Shown piece after piece: positions 1 through 10,972 of a stretch of 64,000 nt of DNA (its first letter is position 1; each line of letters begins with the position of its first letter). Position numbers and translations under genes: made by a program. The DNA is taken from positions 57,824,082-57,888,081 of the forward strand of contig OY744528.1 in the NCBI GenBank assembly GCA_963556195.1, read 5' to 3'. The DNA comes from Sepiola atlantica (taxonomy: Eukaryota > Mollusca > Cephalopoda > Sepiida > Sepiolidae). The notes below the pieces were generated by a model that was not told where the DNA came from, searched no databases, and saw nothing but the letters and a program-made list of their open reading frames with translations.

Positions 1-480
1 CACAAATACATAAAAATACATAACATCAAACACATCAATCCAAAAACATACTTTTGTTGAATCCATAGAGTCCATCCAGGTCATACAAGTTGAGAAGCAT
101 AATCAGGAAGGACATTACTCCAAGATACAAACAGCAGTCCAAATACGTGAAATTGAAGGGGCCGGCAAAGTTATCCAGTCGCGAAATGTGTCCATATTCA
201 ATGTTAATGATAAATAAATCAATCAAAATAATACAAAAAGTCCAATCAAAGTTCTGAAATCCCGACATGTGCACCCCAAGTCAAATCCAAGTTCGTTGTT
301 TAATTAGAAAACCCGTTAAATCCGAATTGAGCAAAATAAGACTGAATCCCATCACATCTAGCCAGAAGAGCGAAAAATATATGAGTGATCTTCTCTCCCC
401 TGCCATTCAAAAGGGTGCTTTGCATGAACTTTGAATTCTAATAAAATTTGATTGACACCTTATTTTATTACTTCATTTTA
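1..480. other. non-coding flank, no gene seen
   Basis: AT-rich sequence without a convincing gene. The minus strand has a 79-codon open frame at 35-274 with hydrophobic stretches, but I recognise no family, and no splice sites or neighbouring exons support it. Confidence 0.4.
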
Positions 481-481
481 T

Positions 482-487
<6 letters not shown>

Positions 488-556
<69 letters not shown>
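488..556. repeat. (AT)n microsatellite
   Basis: Uninterrupted alternating AT of roughly 65 bp. It lacks the CAATTG boxes found in the larger blocks further on. Confidence 0.95.
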
Positions 557-557
<1 letters not shown>

Positions 558-649
558 CAATAACACTACTAAATTTTGGTTCCCCATGTTTAGTCTGTTA
601 TTCTGATATTTTTCTGATTTTTACAAAATGCGGCATAAAATTATTATCT

Positions 650-1110
650 GACAAAGAACAAAAAACTGGTTTTGCTCCTGGGAGTTTAAAATGTCACAAA
701 ATGTCAATTTTTTGCAAATATCTAAAATTTCTTTCATTCGTTTTCGCTCAAATTCCATCGAAAGTTAGGATTGGTGGTTGTTTACATAAAATAAGTATTA
801 GTGGTGACCTCAAGAAAACTGAAAAATACCCCTCCTCCAATTATTAAAAATTGCTCTTTTACACAAATATTTAAAAGTACATGCATTAGTTTTTGCTCCT
901 AACACTTAACAAAACTTGTAATTAATGGTTGCTTACACGATTCAAGTACTGGCAATCACAAAGGGACCTATTTTGCCACCAGAGTACTGAAAATGTCCCC
1001 TCCTACTCGAAAAATTTGCAAATCTTTGTAATTGTATGCATTTCCCATGACTTGATTTTACTTTTTTTACAAAATCTATCAAAATTTGCAATCCATAATT
1101 TTTTTTTCTA
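650..1110. repeat. diverged direct duplication, about 235-bp unit
   Basis: Two weakly similar halves. Each contains a TGGTTG(T/C)TTACA-type segment, then AGTA(T/C)TGG, then ACTGAAAA and CCCCTCCT, followed by a TTTGCAAAT-rich stretch. The order of the blocks is conserved although the bases have diverged. No coding potential is recognised; it may be an old satellite. Confidence 0.4.
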
Positions 1111-1249
1111 ATTCAATTATTTTTTTGAGCCAAGAAACCTATGGTTTGGCTACTACGAGTCTTAGGTTTTACTTTCTAGTTTTCTTTGTTTATTTCGAAA
1201 CATGAGCATCAACAAAAAGAAAGCAGCATGATACACACACCCACACATA

Positions 1250-1436
1250 TATATATATATACCAATTGTTTATATATATATATATTGTTTATATATATAC
1301 TAATTGTTTATATATATATACATTGTTTATATATATATATATTGTTTATATATATATATCAATTGTTTATATATATATCAATTGTTTATATATATATATT
1401 GTTTATATATATATCAATTGTTTATATATATATATA
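1250..1436. repeat. CAATTG/(AT)n compound satellite, block 1a
   Basis: Short (AT)n runs separated by boxes of the form CAATTGTTTAT or ATTGTTTAT. The block resumes at 1820 after a mariner-type MITE, so 1250-1436 and 1820-1893 were one array before that insertion. The Tyr/Ile open frames in it are low-complexity artefacts. Confidence 0.9.
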
Positions 1437-1819
1437 CAGGGTGGGCAAAAATAAGGGTCCTATTTTTAAAAATTCATAACGTTTTTATTTATTGATTTAA
1501 AAAAATTTTTTTTTAGAATAAGTAAAGGACCCCTTCCGAAGCAAGCATGAGCCGTATTAGCCCTAAGGAACGTACCCTTATTTAGAAAACATTATTTTTG
1601 CTTAAAAAACTCAAAACAGTGTAAAAAACAATACTTTAGTTTTTGTAAGTTTTAAGAAGTGTTTTTCGGCTAAAATTTGTTTTGTTTATTTCAAAAAATC
1701 TCGGAAGGGTCAGTCTACACACACATAAAGTTTGGTGAGTTTAACTTTTATTTTGTGGAAGTTATTCAAATTCAAGTTATTCAAATTTAAAGATAGGACC
1801 CTTATTTTGGCCCACCCTG
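1437..1819. mobile_element. mariner-type MITE, 383 bp, TA-flanked
   Basis: The ends are inverted repeats of about 27 bp beginning CAGGGTGGGCAAAAATAAGG; the right arm differs by one base (GGCC for GGCA). The dinucleotide TA lies on both sides (1435-1436 and 1820-1821), which is the Tc1/mariner target duplication. A second internal inverted pair (CCCTTCCGA / TCGGAAGGG) lies further in. No transposase is encoded, so this is a non-autonomous copy that would need a mariner-type enzyme in trans. It sits inside the AT/CAATTG satellite. Confidence 0.88.
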
Positions 1820-1893
1820 TATATATCAATTGTTTATATATATATATTGTTTATATATATATCAATTGTTTATATATATATATATATATATAT
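1820..1893. repeat. CAATTG/(AT)n compound satellite, block 1b
   Basis: Continuation of the array interrupted by the 383-bp MITE: CAATTGTTTATAT boxes separated by (AT)n, ending at a GC-richer insertion at 1894. Confidence 0.9.
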
Positions 1894-2095
1894 CATTGGC
1901 AGAATAGAACGTTTATGAAAGTAGGTATATTTTTATTATGGAGCGCTGAAAAAGAGCCATTCCTTTTTTTATAGGAGTTGGAGCAGGAGCGGCTCCTTTT
2001 TGAAAATGGGGAGCGTGAGAGGAGCCAGCTCCAATTTTGGGCGTTGGAGCAGGAGCGGGAGCAGCTCCAAAAGTAGTGGAGCGCGTAAAGCCCTG

Positions 2096-2097
<2 letters not shown>
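1894..2097 (-). mobile_element. hAT-like terminal fragment
   Basis: The segment is rich in GGAGC/GCTCC words and ends, read on the minus strand from 2097, with CAGGGCTTTACGCGCTCC. A CAGGG-start followed by GGAGC-rich subterminal repeats is common in hAT elements. The opposite end (CATTGGCAG) does not match it as an inverted repeat, so only one terminus is supported. No coding sequence. Flanking AT repeats prevent recognition of an 8-bp target duplication. Confidence 0.5.
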
Positions 2098-2138
<41 letters not shown>

Positions 2139-2149
2139 GTGTAACATTA

Positions 2150-3180
2150 TGATGGGCCCTGTATTTTGAAAACGGGTAAAGTAGCTAGTATGAATTATGA
2201 ACTGGGTGAAAGAAATAGGACGAAGTGCAATTTAGGTGCATTGATAATTTGGGACAAACAAAATGATTAATTCTGGGAATCATAACATACTGGATGTATG
2301 CAAACCGAGATGAAAAGCTCGGATCAAAAAGGTTAGACAAAAAGCGATGTTGAGTTCTGTTATGACATTCGTTGAAGGGTCAAAACGTCACAGATCCCTG
2401 GTGAGAAATTACCTTTCTAGACAGTTCACCATGACAGACGTCCATAAACTGAGCTCTGCAATGCGTAGTCTGGGTGACATCTCCAGATATGGGCTAAGAT
2501 GTAGAAGAATGTAGCCGATTGCATCCCGTCACGTTCACCAAAGCTAGGAGCGCGAAGTCGAGAATGCAAAGACTCGTTGTGAGGACTGGGTCTCCGGGGA
2601 GACCCAGTAGCAATCATCATAGCATCCCCCAGCAGGAAGAATGTGAAGAACGAATGCGGCATGAATAGAAGAACGAATGGAAACAGAACCCTTGTCGCAG
2701 TGCACGAATAAAAGGTTGAATCTCTCTGATGGAAAATCGTCTCCGCGTTTCTCTTCTGCCTGTCAATAGACTTTGCCCACATAAAACAGGTACTCCACGA
2801 CGATCACGAGCCATCAGCGGAGATGAGGTGTCTACGAACTCACGACCAGCGACGAACAAAAACTGAAAAGGTAATTTTCTTAGTTCATTATCAGAAGAGA
2901 CTTAAAAGACTATATTTAAATTGTTATATTGGAAATGCTATGTTTGAAAATGAACCGACAGTTTAAAGGCTTAAAATCGCTTTACAAAAAATGTGTTTAA
3001 AAGTGACTTGTAACTGTGTATAGAAATTGCCTAACGAAATGAATATTAAAAAAAGGGTTGTAAACGCTTAATAGTCTTCTCTCATAAACTTTCGTATTGT
3101 TTCGACTACGAGAAGATTAGTTCACAAGCGTTATGTAACAAATCCCCTTTTGGTGCCACGCCGCTTCAGTGGTTATGTAA
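2150..3180. other. non-coding, unclassified repeat-like segment
   Basis: Moderately GC-rich between 2400 and 2870, with overlapping minus-strand open frames (up to 118 codons) that match no family I know. A near-perfect 22-bp palindrome built on CTGGGTCTCC lies at 2586-2607. The remainder (2870-3180) is AT-rich with no recognisable signal. Confidence 0.4.
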
Positions 3181-3254
3181 CATATATATCAATTGTTTAT
3201 ATATATATTTATATATATATATCAATTGTTTATGTATGTATATATATATGTATG

Positions 3255-3288
<34 letters not shown>

Positions 3289-3656
3289 AATTGTTTATAT
3301 ATCTATATTTATATTTATATATATATCAATTGTTTATATATCTATATTTATATTTATATATATATATCAATTGTTTATATATGTATCTATATATATATCA
3401 ATTGTTTATGTATATATATATATATGTATCAATTGTTTATATATATATATCAATTGTTTATATATATATGAATTGTTTATATATCTATATTTATATATAT
3501 ATATCAATTGTTTATATATCTATATTTATGTTTATATATATATATCAATTGTTTATATATCTATATCTATATATATATCAATTGTTTATCAATTGTTTAT
3601 ATATCTATAGTTATATTTATATATATATGTATCAATTATTCATATATATATATATA
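3180..3656. repeat. CAATTG/(AT)n compound satellite, block 2
   Basis: More than a dozen CAATTGTTTATAT boxes separated by variable (AT)n spacers that include ATCTATATTTAT variants. Low-complexity open frames across it are not genes. Confidence 0.92.
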
Positions 3657-4360
3657 TTCCTTGAGAAATGCCATTATACTGAAATCATATGCCCTTAATA
3701 GGGTTAAGATGAAAATTCATATACACTAAATGTACAAAAGCAAGGAAATTCCAAAATTTTTACACTTTTATTGTCATTAATTAAGGCTATTACTACATAT
3801 CAACCAAACCATTTCATTATCACATCACTACAGTATAAATCTCTATGCATGAGTAGATGAAGTGTGTGAGGTGCTGAAGAAAAATTCCTACCAGTAAAAT
3901 ATATAGCCCTGTTGTGCTCGCATACCCTTAATGACAATAAAAGTGAAAAAATTTGGGAATGGCATTTATCATGGGATGTCATTACTTTTGTAAAGGCTAT
4001 GTCTCAATACAATGGTCATTTTAAAGGTTTTTGGGAATTTTCTGGAAAACTAAGGTATATGGTAAACTGAAATTAAAATGCCATCAACTAGACCCTAGAA
4101 CCTCTATCTCTGCCAAAAATCAGCTGAATCCATCAAATAGTTAATGAGATATAGGGTGGCACATACTTCTGACAAGGATGTTTATCACCGTAAGTCTAAA
4201 AAAAAGTTTTAAAAAAAAGAAGTTTTTAAAGTAAATAAATAATTTATTTAAAAAAAACATAAATAATTTGCGTTGTCCAGGTTTTCAAAATATTTAAAAA
4301 AAATATTCTCCTTATTATTTCCATTTCAGCAACGTTTTCAATGTGTGACTTTTCAAACTA
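3657..4360. other. non-coding, no gene seen
   Basis: AT-rich, with long poly-A and poly-T runs near 4195-4260. I see no coding family or structured repeat. Confidence 0.4.
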
Positions 4361-4399
4361 AGTATATATATATATTTATATATATAGATATGAATGGTT

Positions 4400-4454
<55 letters not shown>

Positions 4455-4727
4455 TTGTTTATATATATATATATATTTATTTTTATATATCAATTGTTTA
4501 TATATATATATATTTATATATATATCAATTGTTTATATATATATATATTTATATATATATCAATTGTTTATATATATATATTTATATATATATATCAATT
4601 GTTTATATATATATTTATATATATATCAATTGGTTATATATATATATATATATTTATATATGTATATATATATATTTATATATATATCAATTGTTTATAT
4701 ATATATATATGTATATATATTTATATA
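4361..4727. repeat. CAATTG/(AT)n compound satellite, block 3
   Basis: Same unit as the neighbouring blocks, with TATTTATAT-type spacers. About ten CAATTG boxes alternate with (AT)n. Confidence 0.92.
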
Positions 4728-4954
4728 TGAGGAATAACAGAAACAATGTTTCAGACAAAATGTAAAAATAAAAATGGAATAAAGGATAAGTGAATCAACA
4801 ACTAGCAAAAATAAACTAAAAAGAAGAAGAAGAAGAAGAAAGAAAAAAATCGGCAGTTAGCTATAAACGTCGATTGGAAATGCTGTAAGTTAGTACAGTG
4901 GCAAGGAAGATTAGTGGTAATTTAAAATGGATCACAACCAGGAAACAACTGAAA

Positions 4955-5320
4955 AAGTTATCCGTTATCATATTGATTTAGGTTCATTTCGATTAGAATC
5001 GATCTGGTAGAAGAAATAGAAATGTTATAGAATCCCGGTCTTTGAATAATTGTGTTATTATGACGTAGGATTAAACATGATTCTATGAGATGACGGAGTT
5101 TAGTGTCGTGTATATGTTTTATAGAAATTGCCCTCTGTGTATTGAAATGATGACCAAAAGAAATCATGTGGGGCATAACGCGTTTGAGGTGTTACAGTTT
5201 TTTATAGCACGATTGTGTTCATAGATTCGTTTCTTTAACGGACGTTGTGTCTCGCCAAAATATATTTTTCCACAATCGGCCCATGCTATAGTATAAATTC
5301 CAGCTGAGTAGGATTTTTTC
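4955..5320 (-). mobile_element. canonical Penelope-like GIY-YIG endonuclease remnant
   Basis: Read on the minus strand, the translation contains AGIYTIAWADCGKIYFGETQ followed by KKRIYEHNRAIKN. This is the GIY...YIG (here YFG) core of Penelope-type endonucleases, with the arginine and EH residues in their usual positions. It continues with HLIESCLILRHNNTI, which matches the downstream part of the same domain. The frame is broken at least once near 5176, and no reverse transcriptase is attached. In canonical Penelope elements this domain is C-terminal to the RT, so this is probably a truncated 3' piece. Satellite blocks flank it. Confidence 0.72.
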
Positions 5321-5596
5321 TTTCTTTCTTCTCCTTCTTCTTTTTCTTTCTTAACATTTCTTTCTTTCTTTCTCCCTTTCTACTGTTTATTACACGTGAC
5401 TATTTTTTTTTCCAAATTGCGTTCTTTGTATAAATTTGAAAACTTTTCTGTTTTTAATTAAACTTCTGCTATCAATTGAGGATGACTGTACTCTAACAGT
5501 CGAAATATTTTGGTAGGACTATTCAATATGTGTTTTTGAGTTTATTTTTGTTAATTGTTGATTCGCTTATCCTTTATTCCATTTTTATTTTTACAT

Positions 5597-5673
5597 ATTT
5601 ATATATGTATATATTTATATATATATATCAATTGTTTATATATATGTATATTTCTCTATATATATCAATTGTT

Positions 5674-5707
<34 letters not shown>

Positions 5708-5749
5708 TCAATTGTTTATATATATATATCAGTTGTTTATATATATATT

Positions 5750-5795
<46 letters not shown>

Positions 5796-6614
5796 TTGTT
5801 TATATATATATTTATGTATATATATATATATATCAGTTGTTTATATATATCTCAATTGTTCATATATATATCAGTTGTTTATATATATATTTATATATAT
5901 ATATAGATATCAATTGTTTATACATATATATTTATATATATATCAATTGTTTATACATATATATTTATATATATATATCAATTGTTTATACATATATATT
6001 CATATATATAGCAATTGTTTATAAATATATATTCATATATATAGCAATTGTTTATAAATATATATTTATATATATATGTATATATATCAGTTGTTTATAT
6101 ATATATAGATATCAATTGTTTATATATATATATATCAATTGTTTATACATATATATTCATATATATATATAGCAATTGTTTATACATATATATTTATATA
6201 TATATATCGATTGTTTATACATATTTATTTGTATATTAATTGTTTATATATAATGTATATATATATCAATTGTTTATATATATTTATATATATATCAATT
6301 GTTTATATATATTTATATATATATAAATTGTTTATATATATTGATATATATATATATATCAATTGTTTATATATATTGATATATATGTATATATCAATTG
6401 TTTATATATATTGATATATATGTATATCAATTGTTTATATATATATATATATATATATATCAATTGTATATATATATTTATTTATTTATATATATATCAA
6501 TTGTATATATATATATTTATATATATATATATCAATTGTATATATATATATATATATATATCAATTGTATATATATTTATTTAAATATATATCAATTGTT
6601 TATATATATATATG

Positions 6615-6675
<61 letters not shown>

Positions 6676-6784
6676 TTATATATATCAATTGTTTATATAT
6701 ATATATCATTTGTTCATATATATATCAATGGTTTATACATATATATTCATATATATATATATATAGCAATTGTTTATACATATA

Positions 6785-6820
<36 letters not shown>

Positions 6821-7028
6821 TTGTTTATATACATATATAGATATCAATTGTTTATACATATATATATTCATATATATTTATATATCAATTGTTTATGCAT
6901 ATATATTCATATATATATATCAATTGTTTATACATATATATTCATATATATATATCAATTGTTTATACATATATATTCATATATATATAGCAACTGTTTA
7001 TACATATATATTCATATATATATATATA
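5597..7028. repeat. CAATTG/(AT)n compound satellite, block 4a
   Basis: The largest block of the family. Dozens of CAATTGTTTAT boxes (variants CAGTTG, GCAATTG, CAATTGTATAT) alternate with (AT)n and TATTTATAT or TATTCATAT spacers. Local subfamilies are visible: ACATATATATTCATAT spacers dominate after about 5900. A 78-bp MITE at 7029-7106 splits the block. Confidence 0.95.
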
Positions 7029-7106
7029 CAGGGTGTTTCAAAAGTCTTGGGAACATAACGTTGTATAACGCATTTGTAATGTTCCCAAGACTTTTGAAAC
7101 ACCCTG
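7029..7106. mobile_element. 78-bp mariner-type MITE with perfect 28-bp TIRs
   Basis: Both ends read CAGGGTGTTTCAAAAGTCTT and onward to a perfect 28-bp inverted match, leaving only about 22 bp in the middle. TA flanks both sides (7027-7028 and 7107-7108). It is one of the shortest possible Tc1/mariner-type non-autonomous elements, essentially two transposase-binding ends. It encodes nothing. Confidence 0.9.
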
Positions 7107-7116
7107 TATATCAATT

Positions 7117-7180
<64 letters not shown>

Positions 7181-7401
7181 TGTTTATACATATATATTCA
7201 TATATATATATATATCAATTGTTCATACATATATATTTATATATATATATATATATCAATTGTTTATACATATATATTCATATATATATATATCAATTGT
7301 TTATACATATATATTTATATATATATATATATATATATATAAATTGTTTATACATATATATATATCAATTGTTTATATGTATTGATATATATATACCTTC
7401 A
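7107..7401. repeat. CAATTG/(AT)n compound satellite, block 4b
   Basis: Continuation of block 4 after the 78-bp MITE, starting with a long pure (AT)n tract and then CAATTGTTTATACATATATA boxes. Confidence 0.92.
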
Positions 7402-7703
7402 AAGCATGTTTAAGATGCGATATTAATTTTAAATGAAAAATCGTAACAGATTTTTTTTTATAAACTTTCATTTTTAGTTTATAGTAATTACAAATATTTC
7501 GCCAAATAAAATTGGCTTTTTTAATGTATCTGTAAATCCTGATCTTATGGGATTGTCCCGTTCTTGCTGGTGTAAACCGGGCGTGTGAGTTGGATGTTTT
7601 TTTTTCTCACTTTCAAATATGAAATCGCGCATGCCCGCAAGATAGTTATTAAAATTAAAGTTCATATTTTTTTGTAAGCATCTAAATTGAAATTTAATAA
7701 TAA
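7397..7703. mobile_element. TIR-family repeat copy 1 (ACCTTCAAAGCATG family)
   Basis: Starts within ACCTTCAAAGCATGTTTAAG and is about 300 bp long. It has a GC-richer centre that on the minus strand reads PGLHQQERDNPIRSG, and ends near GCATCTAAAT. The same sequence recurs at 10971-11300. The first 25 or so bases of the family end (AAGGAATGAGGTAAAATAAA) are missing here. Confidence 0.65.
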
Positions 7704-7976
7704 GGAATGAGGTAAAATAAAATACCTTCAAAGCATGTTTAAGATGCGATATTAATTTTAAATGAAAAATCGTAACAGATTTTTTTTTTTTTTAAAGCCA
7801 ATTTTTTTTTTTATAAAAAAAGCCAATTTTTATTAAAAAAAAGCCAATTTTACTTGGCGAAATATTTGTAATTACTATAAACTAAAAATAAAAGTTTATA
7901 AAACAAAAATTTAAAAAAATTTAAAATGAATATCGCATCTTAAACATGCTTTGAAGGTATTTTATTTTACCTCATT

Positions 7977-7980
<4 letters not shown>
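7704..7980. mobile_element. TIR-family repeat copy 2, foldback form
   Basis: Begins AAGGAATGAGGTAAAATAAA and ends with its reverse complement TTTATTTTACCTCATTCCTT. The arms extend through ACCTTCAAAGCATG and GATGCGATATT, giving inverted arms of at least 50 bp. The right half (about 7850-7980) is also an inverted copy of 7397-7525, so the cluster is a head-to-head pair of related elements. Non-autonomous. Confidence 0.7.
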
Positions 7981-8010
<30 letters not shown>

Positions 8011-8120
8011 ATTGTTTATATATATATATATCAATTGTTTATATATATATATATATATCATTTATATATATATATTCAATTGTTTATATATATATATATA
8101 ATTTTATATAGGTATCAATT

Positions 8121-8160
<40 letters not shown>

Positions 8161-8350
8161 ATTGTTTATATATATATACATATCAATTGTTTATATATAT
8201 ATATCAATTCTTTAGCTATATATATATATATATATCAATTATTTAGATATATATACATATCAGTTGTTATATATATATATCAATTCTTTAGCTATATATA
8301 TATATATATATATATATATCAATTATTTAGATATATATACATATCAGTTG

Positions 8351-8410
<60 letters not shown>
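7979..8410. repeat. CAATTG/(AT)n compound satellite, block 5
   Basis: Same family with a distinct local subunit, CAATTATTTAGATATATATACATATCAG and relatives (8235-8350 holds two near-identical copies of about 95 bp). It ends at a LINE insertion. Confidence 0.9.
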
Positions 8411-9205
8411 GTTAATCAATATAGCGATGGTCCATCACCTCGTTAATGTTAAACTTCTTTCTAACTATCAGTATGGATTTAGGAAAGCATGGTCTACTGC
8501 GAATATTCTAACGGTCATCTCTGAACGCATATACCATACACTGGACAAGGCAGGTGAAGCGCTTGATATATCCAAAGCCTTTGACAAGGTTTGGCATAAA
8601 GGTCTTCTTATAAAAATTAGTTCATATGGTATTACTGGACAAATATTTAATATAATTAGATATTTCCTATCCAAAAGAAAGATCCAGGTTGTCCTCGATG
8701 GCTGTTTATCTAAACAACATGACATAAATGCAGATGTACTCCAGGAATCGATCCTTAGACCTTTATTGTTCCTGATTTTCATAAACGACCTCCCTGATGA
8801 CATTGCGTCTGAGATGGGTATATTTGCTGACGACACCACGCTCTACTCTCGTCATGTGGGTAAAACATATCCGACGCAATGGCTGAATCCTTAGAAAGTG
8901 ACCTCTAGTCTGTAGCGGAATGGGGTCATAAATGGAAGGTAACATTTAATGCTGCTAAGCCAAAGCTGCTTTCTTTCAACAATTACAAGAAACCTCTTCA
9001 AACAATGATTGACGACCTTTGGAACTCCTTCCCTGCACCCTGTTTCCCCGACTGCACCGACATGCAGAAATTTAAAACTAATGTGAACAAGCATCTTGCT
9101 GAACATTCCCAATTTAAGATGACCCCCAAAAACTTTCATCCTAATTCTCAGTAGCCCCTTACGTCTACAGTGGCAACTTGTCTTGTTTCAGGTAAACTAT
9201 GTAAA

Positions 9206-9209
<4 letters not shown>
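8405..9209 (+). mobile_element. CR1/Jockey-type LINE, internally deleted RT and 3' end
   Basis: One frame (about 8409-8894) encodes RT motifs: YGFRKAWSTANIL, then LDISKAFDKVWHKGLL (motif A, with D), then SILRPLLFLIFINDLP and MGIFADDTTLYS (motif C, with the ADD catalytic pair). The frame shifts near 8880, and the shifted frame continues as VAEWGHKWKVTF and LLSFNNYKKPLQ. It then jumps directly to the C-terminal WNSFPAPCFPDC and stops at 9153. The thumb between NNYKKP and WNSFP is largely deleted. Both a frameshift and an in-frame TAG are present, so it is dead. The 3' end runs into (AT)n, as if inserted in the satellite. Confidence 0.82.
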
Positions 9210-9248
<39 letters not shown>

Positions 9249-9290
9249 AATTGAATACTAAATAAGAACAATATATATATATATATAAAT
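9205..9290. repeat. (AT)n microsatellites after LINE
   Basis: Two AT tracts at about 9211-9246 and 9271-9286, directly downstream of the LINE 3' end. Confidence 0.85.
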
Positions 9291-9640
9291 AAATAAAAAG
9301 ATAAAATAAAACAATAACTAAACTAATAAATTAATAATATTGAGACTATTCCCGAAATCTTTAAAAACAATTAACCTTAAACGAAGATCTTAACGAACAC
9401 GAGAGGCCACTCTCAATGGAGGAATTGCTTCCCTTGCCTAGAATATTGAAACCAATTAATTTAATTGAAACTGAATGCAGGAACGGGCAAATAAATAAGT
9501 AAAACAAATTTTTTTAATTTTTAAATAAAAATATACGTAATAGAAAAAATAAATAAAAATTAAAAAATATTAATATTGACATTGACACTAATAAAATTAA
9601 AGATTTGAAACAAATTACAAAATTTTTTTGTTTTATTTCA
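9290..9640. other. AT-rich non-coding
   Basis: Poly-A/T-rich sequence with AAATAAATAA-like words. No gene or structured repeat seen. Confidence 0.4.
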
Positions 9641-9644
9641 AACT

Positions 9645-9870
9645 AGCAGAACCCGTCGCCCGGCGTTGCACGGGAGAAAGTACGACCTATTGCATGACGT
9701 CGAATAAAAAAAGAAACGACCTATTATCCCCCCCCCCCTCTAACGTGTTGGCGAATATTTTAAATTTAAAAAAGAAAGAAAAAAAGTGGTAGAGTAGGAT
9801 GGGATTGAACGCTAAAACTGACGATCATGAAACCTGCCTTCTTAACGACTGCACCACGGGTTCGAGTTCA
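9645..9870 (-). mobile_element. tRNA-derived SINE
   Basis: On the minus strand the segment starts with a tRNA-like head. The A-box-like word GTGGTGCAGTCG is followed about 45 bp later by the B-box-like GCGTTCAATCCC, which together form an internal RNA polymerase III promoter. The tail end reads CCCGTGCAACGCCGGGCGAC, a GC-rich self-complementary block. Length is about 225 bp, typical of a SINE. The head resembles the tRNA-like heads at 50022 and 51712 in this window (shared ACCCGTGGTGCA). Confidence 0.62.
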
Positions 9871-9899
9871 AAATATGCATGAAAATAGGCCAATTAATG

Positions 9900-10440
9900 T
9901 AAGCTTGCGTAATCTGATATTAGTGGAAAATCATCAGAGTGAACCGGGAACAGTCATTAAGTCTTTGCGTATTGCTTTATATTATGTAGTAAAGTAATAC
10001 CAGGCAAATAATAAATAAGAACCGGTGTTTTGTGTAAATTAAACTGTGTGTATTAGTTCCCGGTGTCGATGAGTAGATTGACAGTACAGAATTGTTAAGG
10101 AGAAAAGTTTTTGCTACCACCTATATGGAGTTGGTGTTTCGGAGAGACGTTGATAGTGGGCAAAATGTAATATTTAGTGTTAGGTAGAAGAAAATAATCA
10201 CACATTTACTAAAACACGCTCGAGTGAATAAGTGTAGTATAGTGGTGAGTTTAGTATCCTGTGATGCATGTGGCTATTTTCCTATACTCCGAGAAGGTAC
10301 AGGGGAAAAATCGTCTCTACTTTATATATTAGATGCATCGCATTTTCTGCCGAATAGTCCTCACCGGCAACGGGTTTCCCTTGCACATTTGAATTGTTCC
10401 AGCTCGTTTGACTCGTTGGTCTAGTGGTCTCTATCAATTC
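9900..10440. other. non-coding, no gene seen
   Basis: No recognisable coding family. A 66-codon open frame at 10224-10424 has no known motif and probably belongs to the LINE-derived context downstream. Confidence 0.35.
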
Positions 10441-10690
10441 ACTGTTCTGATACCTCTCTGTAATCCAGCTTCCTATTCCAGTAGCTTCTTTCCCAGAATT
10501 GCAGGCTTGTGGAACTCTTCCAGCTGACTGTTTTCCTCCTACCTATAACCTTGGTCTTTTCAAGACTAAGGCCAATAGGCATCTCCTGTCTTTGCAATAA
10601 TCATATTTCGTTTTTGTTAGCTCCTTACATCAAGTGGCTTCATGCCTTGTCTGAGGCGATTTCCATAATAAAAAATTATGGTTGAACACA
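10440..10690 (+). mobile_element. CR1/Jockey-type LINE 3' end
   Basis: The plus-strand translation, across a frame change, gives FFPRIAGLWNS and then LPADCFPPTYNLGLFKTK and ANRHLLSLQ with a stop at about 10598. This is the conserved C-terminus of CR1/Jockey-type RT proteins. The following 3' UTR (CTCCTTACATCAAGTGGC...) resembles the 3' UTR of the copy ending at 9209. Only the extreme 3' end is present, as expected from 5' truncation. Confidence 0.72.
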
Positions 10691-10699
10691 CATCTGAAG

Positions 10700-10932
10700 A
10701 AATATCATGTTATACGGAACTTCCATCAAACCGCACTGACGCAAGTAAGATTGTAATATAAATTAAAAAATTTTTTTTACTAATAAAAAGCTGTAAATTA
10801 CAAAACTCATTCCACCGTTATGTCTTAATTTGCTTCAGTTTGTGTTTATCCGTTACACCTCTGCATTGTATTGCCTTCTATAAATTACTTTTATATACAC
10901 ACTAAACAATGCTTCAAGCAAACTACATTAAC

Positions 10933-10935
<3 letters not shown>
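10700..10935. other. non-coding, no gene seen
   Basis: AT-rich spacer without recognised features. Confidence 0.35.

Positions 10936-10970
<35 letters not shown>
10936..10970. repeat. (AT)n microsatellite
   Basis: AT alternation abutting the start of TIR-family copy 3, consistent with insertion into AT repeats. Confidence 0.85.

Positions 10971-10972
<2 letters not shown>

Noticed and set aside
2426..2859. Overlapping minus-strand open frames of 80-118 codons
   Set aside because: No motif or similarity that I can name, and the two frames overlap each other. Kept only as an unclassified segment.
1186..8446. Many long Tyr/Ile-rich open frames (NCLYIYIYI repeats)
   Set aside because: They are translations of (AT)n plus CAATTGTTTAT boxes and occur in several frames of the same DNA. 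No start context, domain or splice signal.
9790..9870. Functional tRNA gene on the minus strand
   Set aside because: A- and B-box-like words are present, but acceptor pairing and a normal anticodon arm are not evident, and the sequence continues into a SINE tail.
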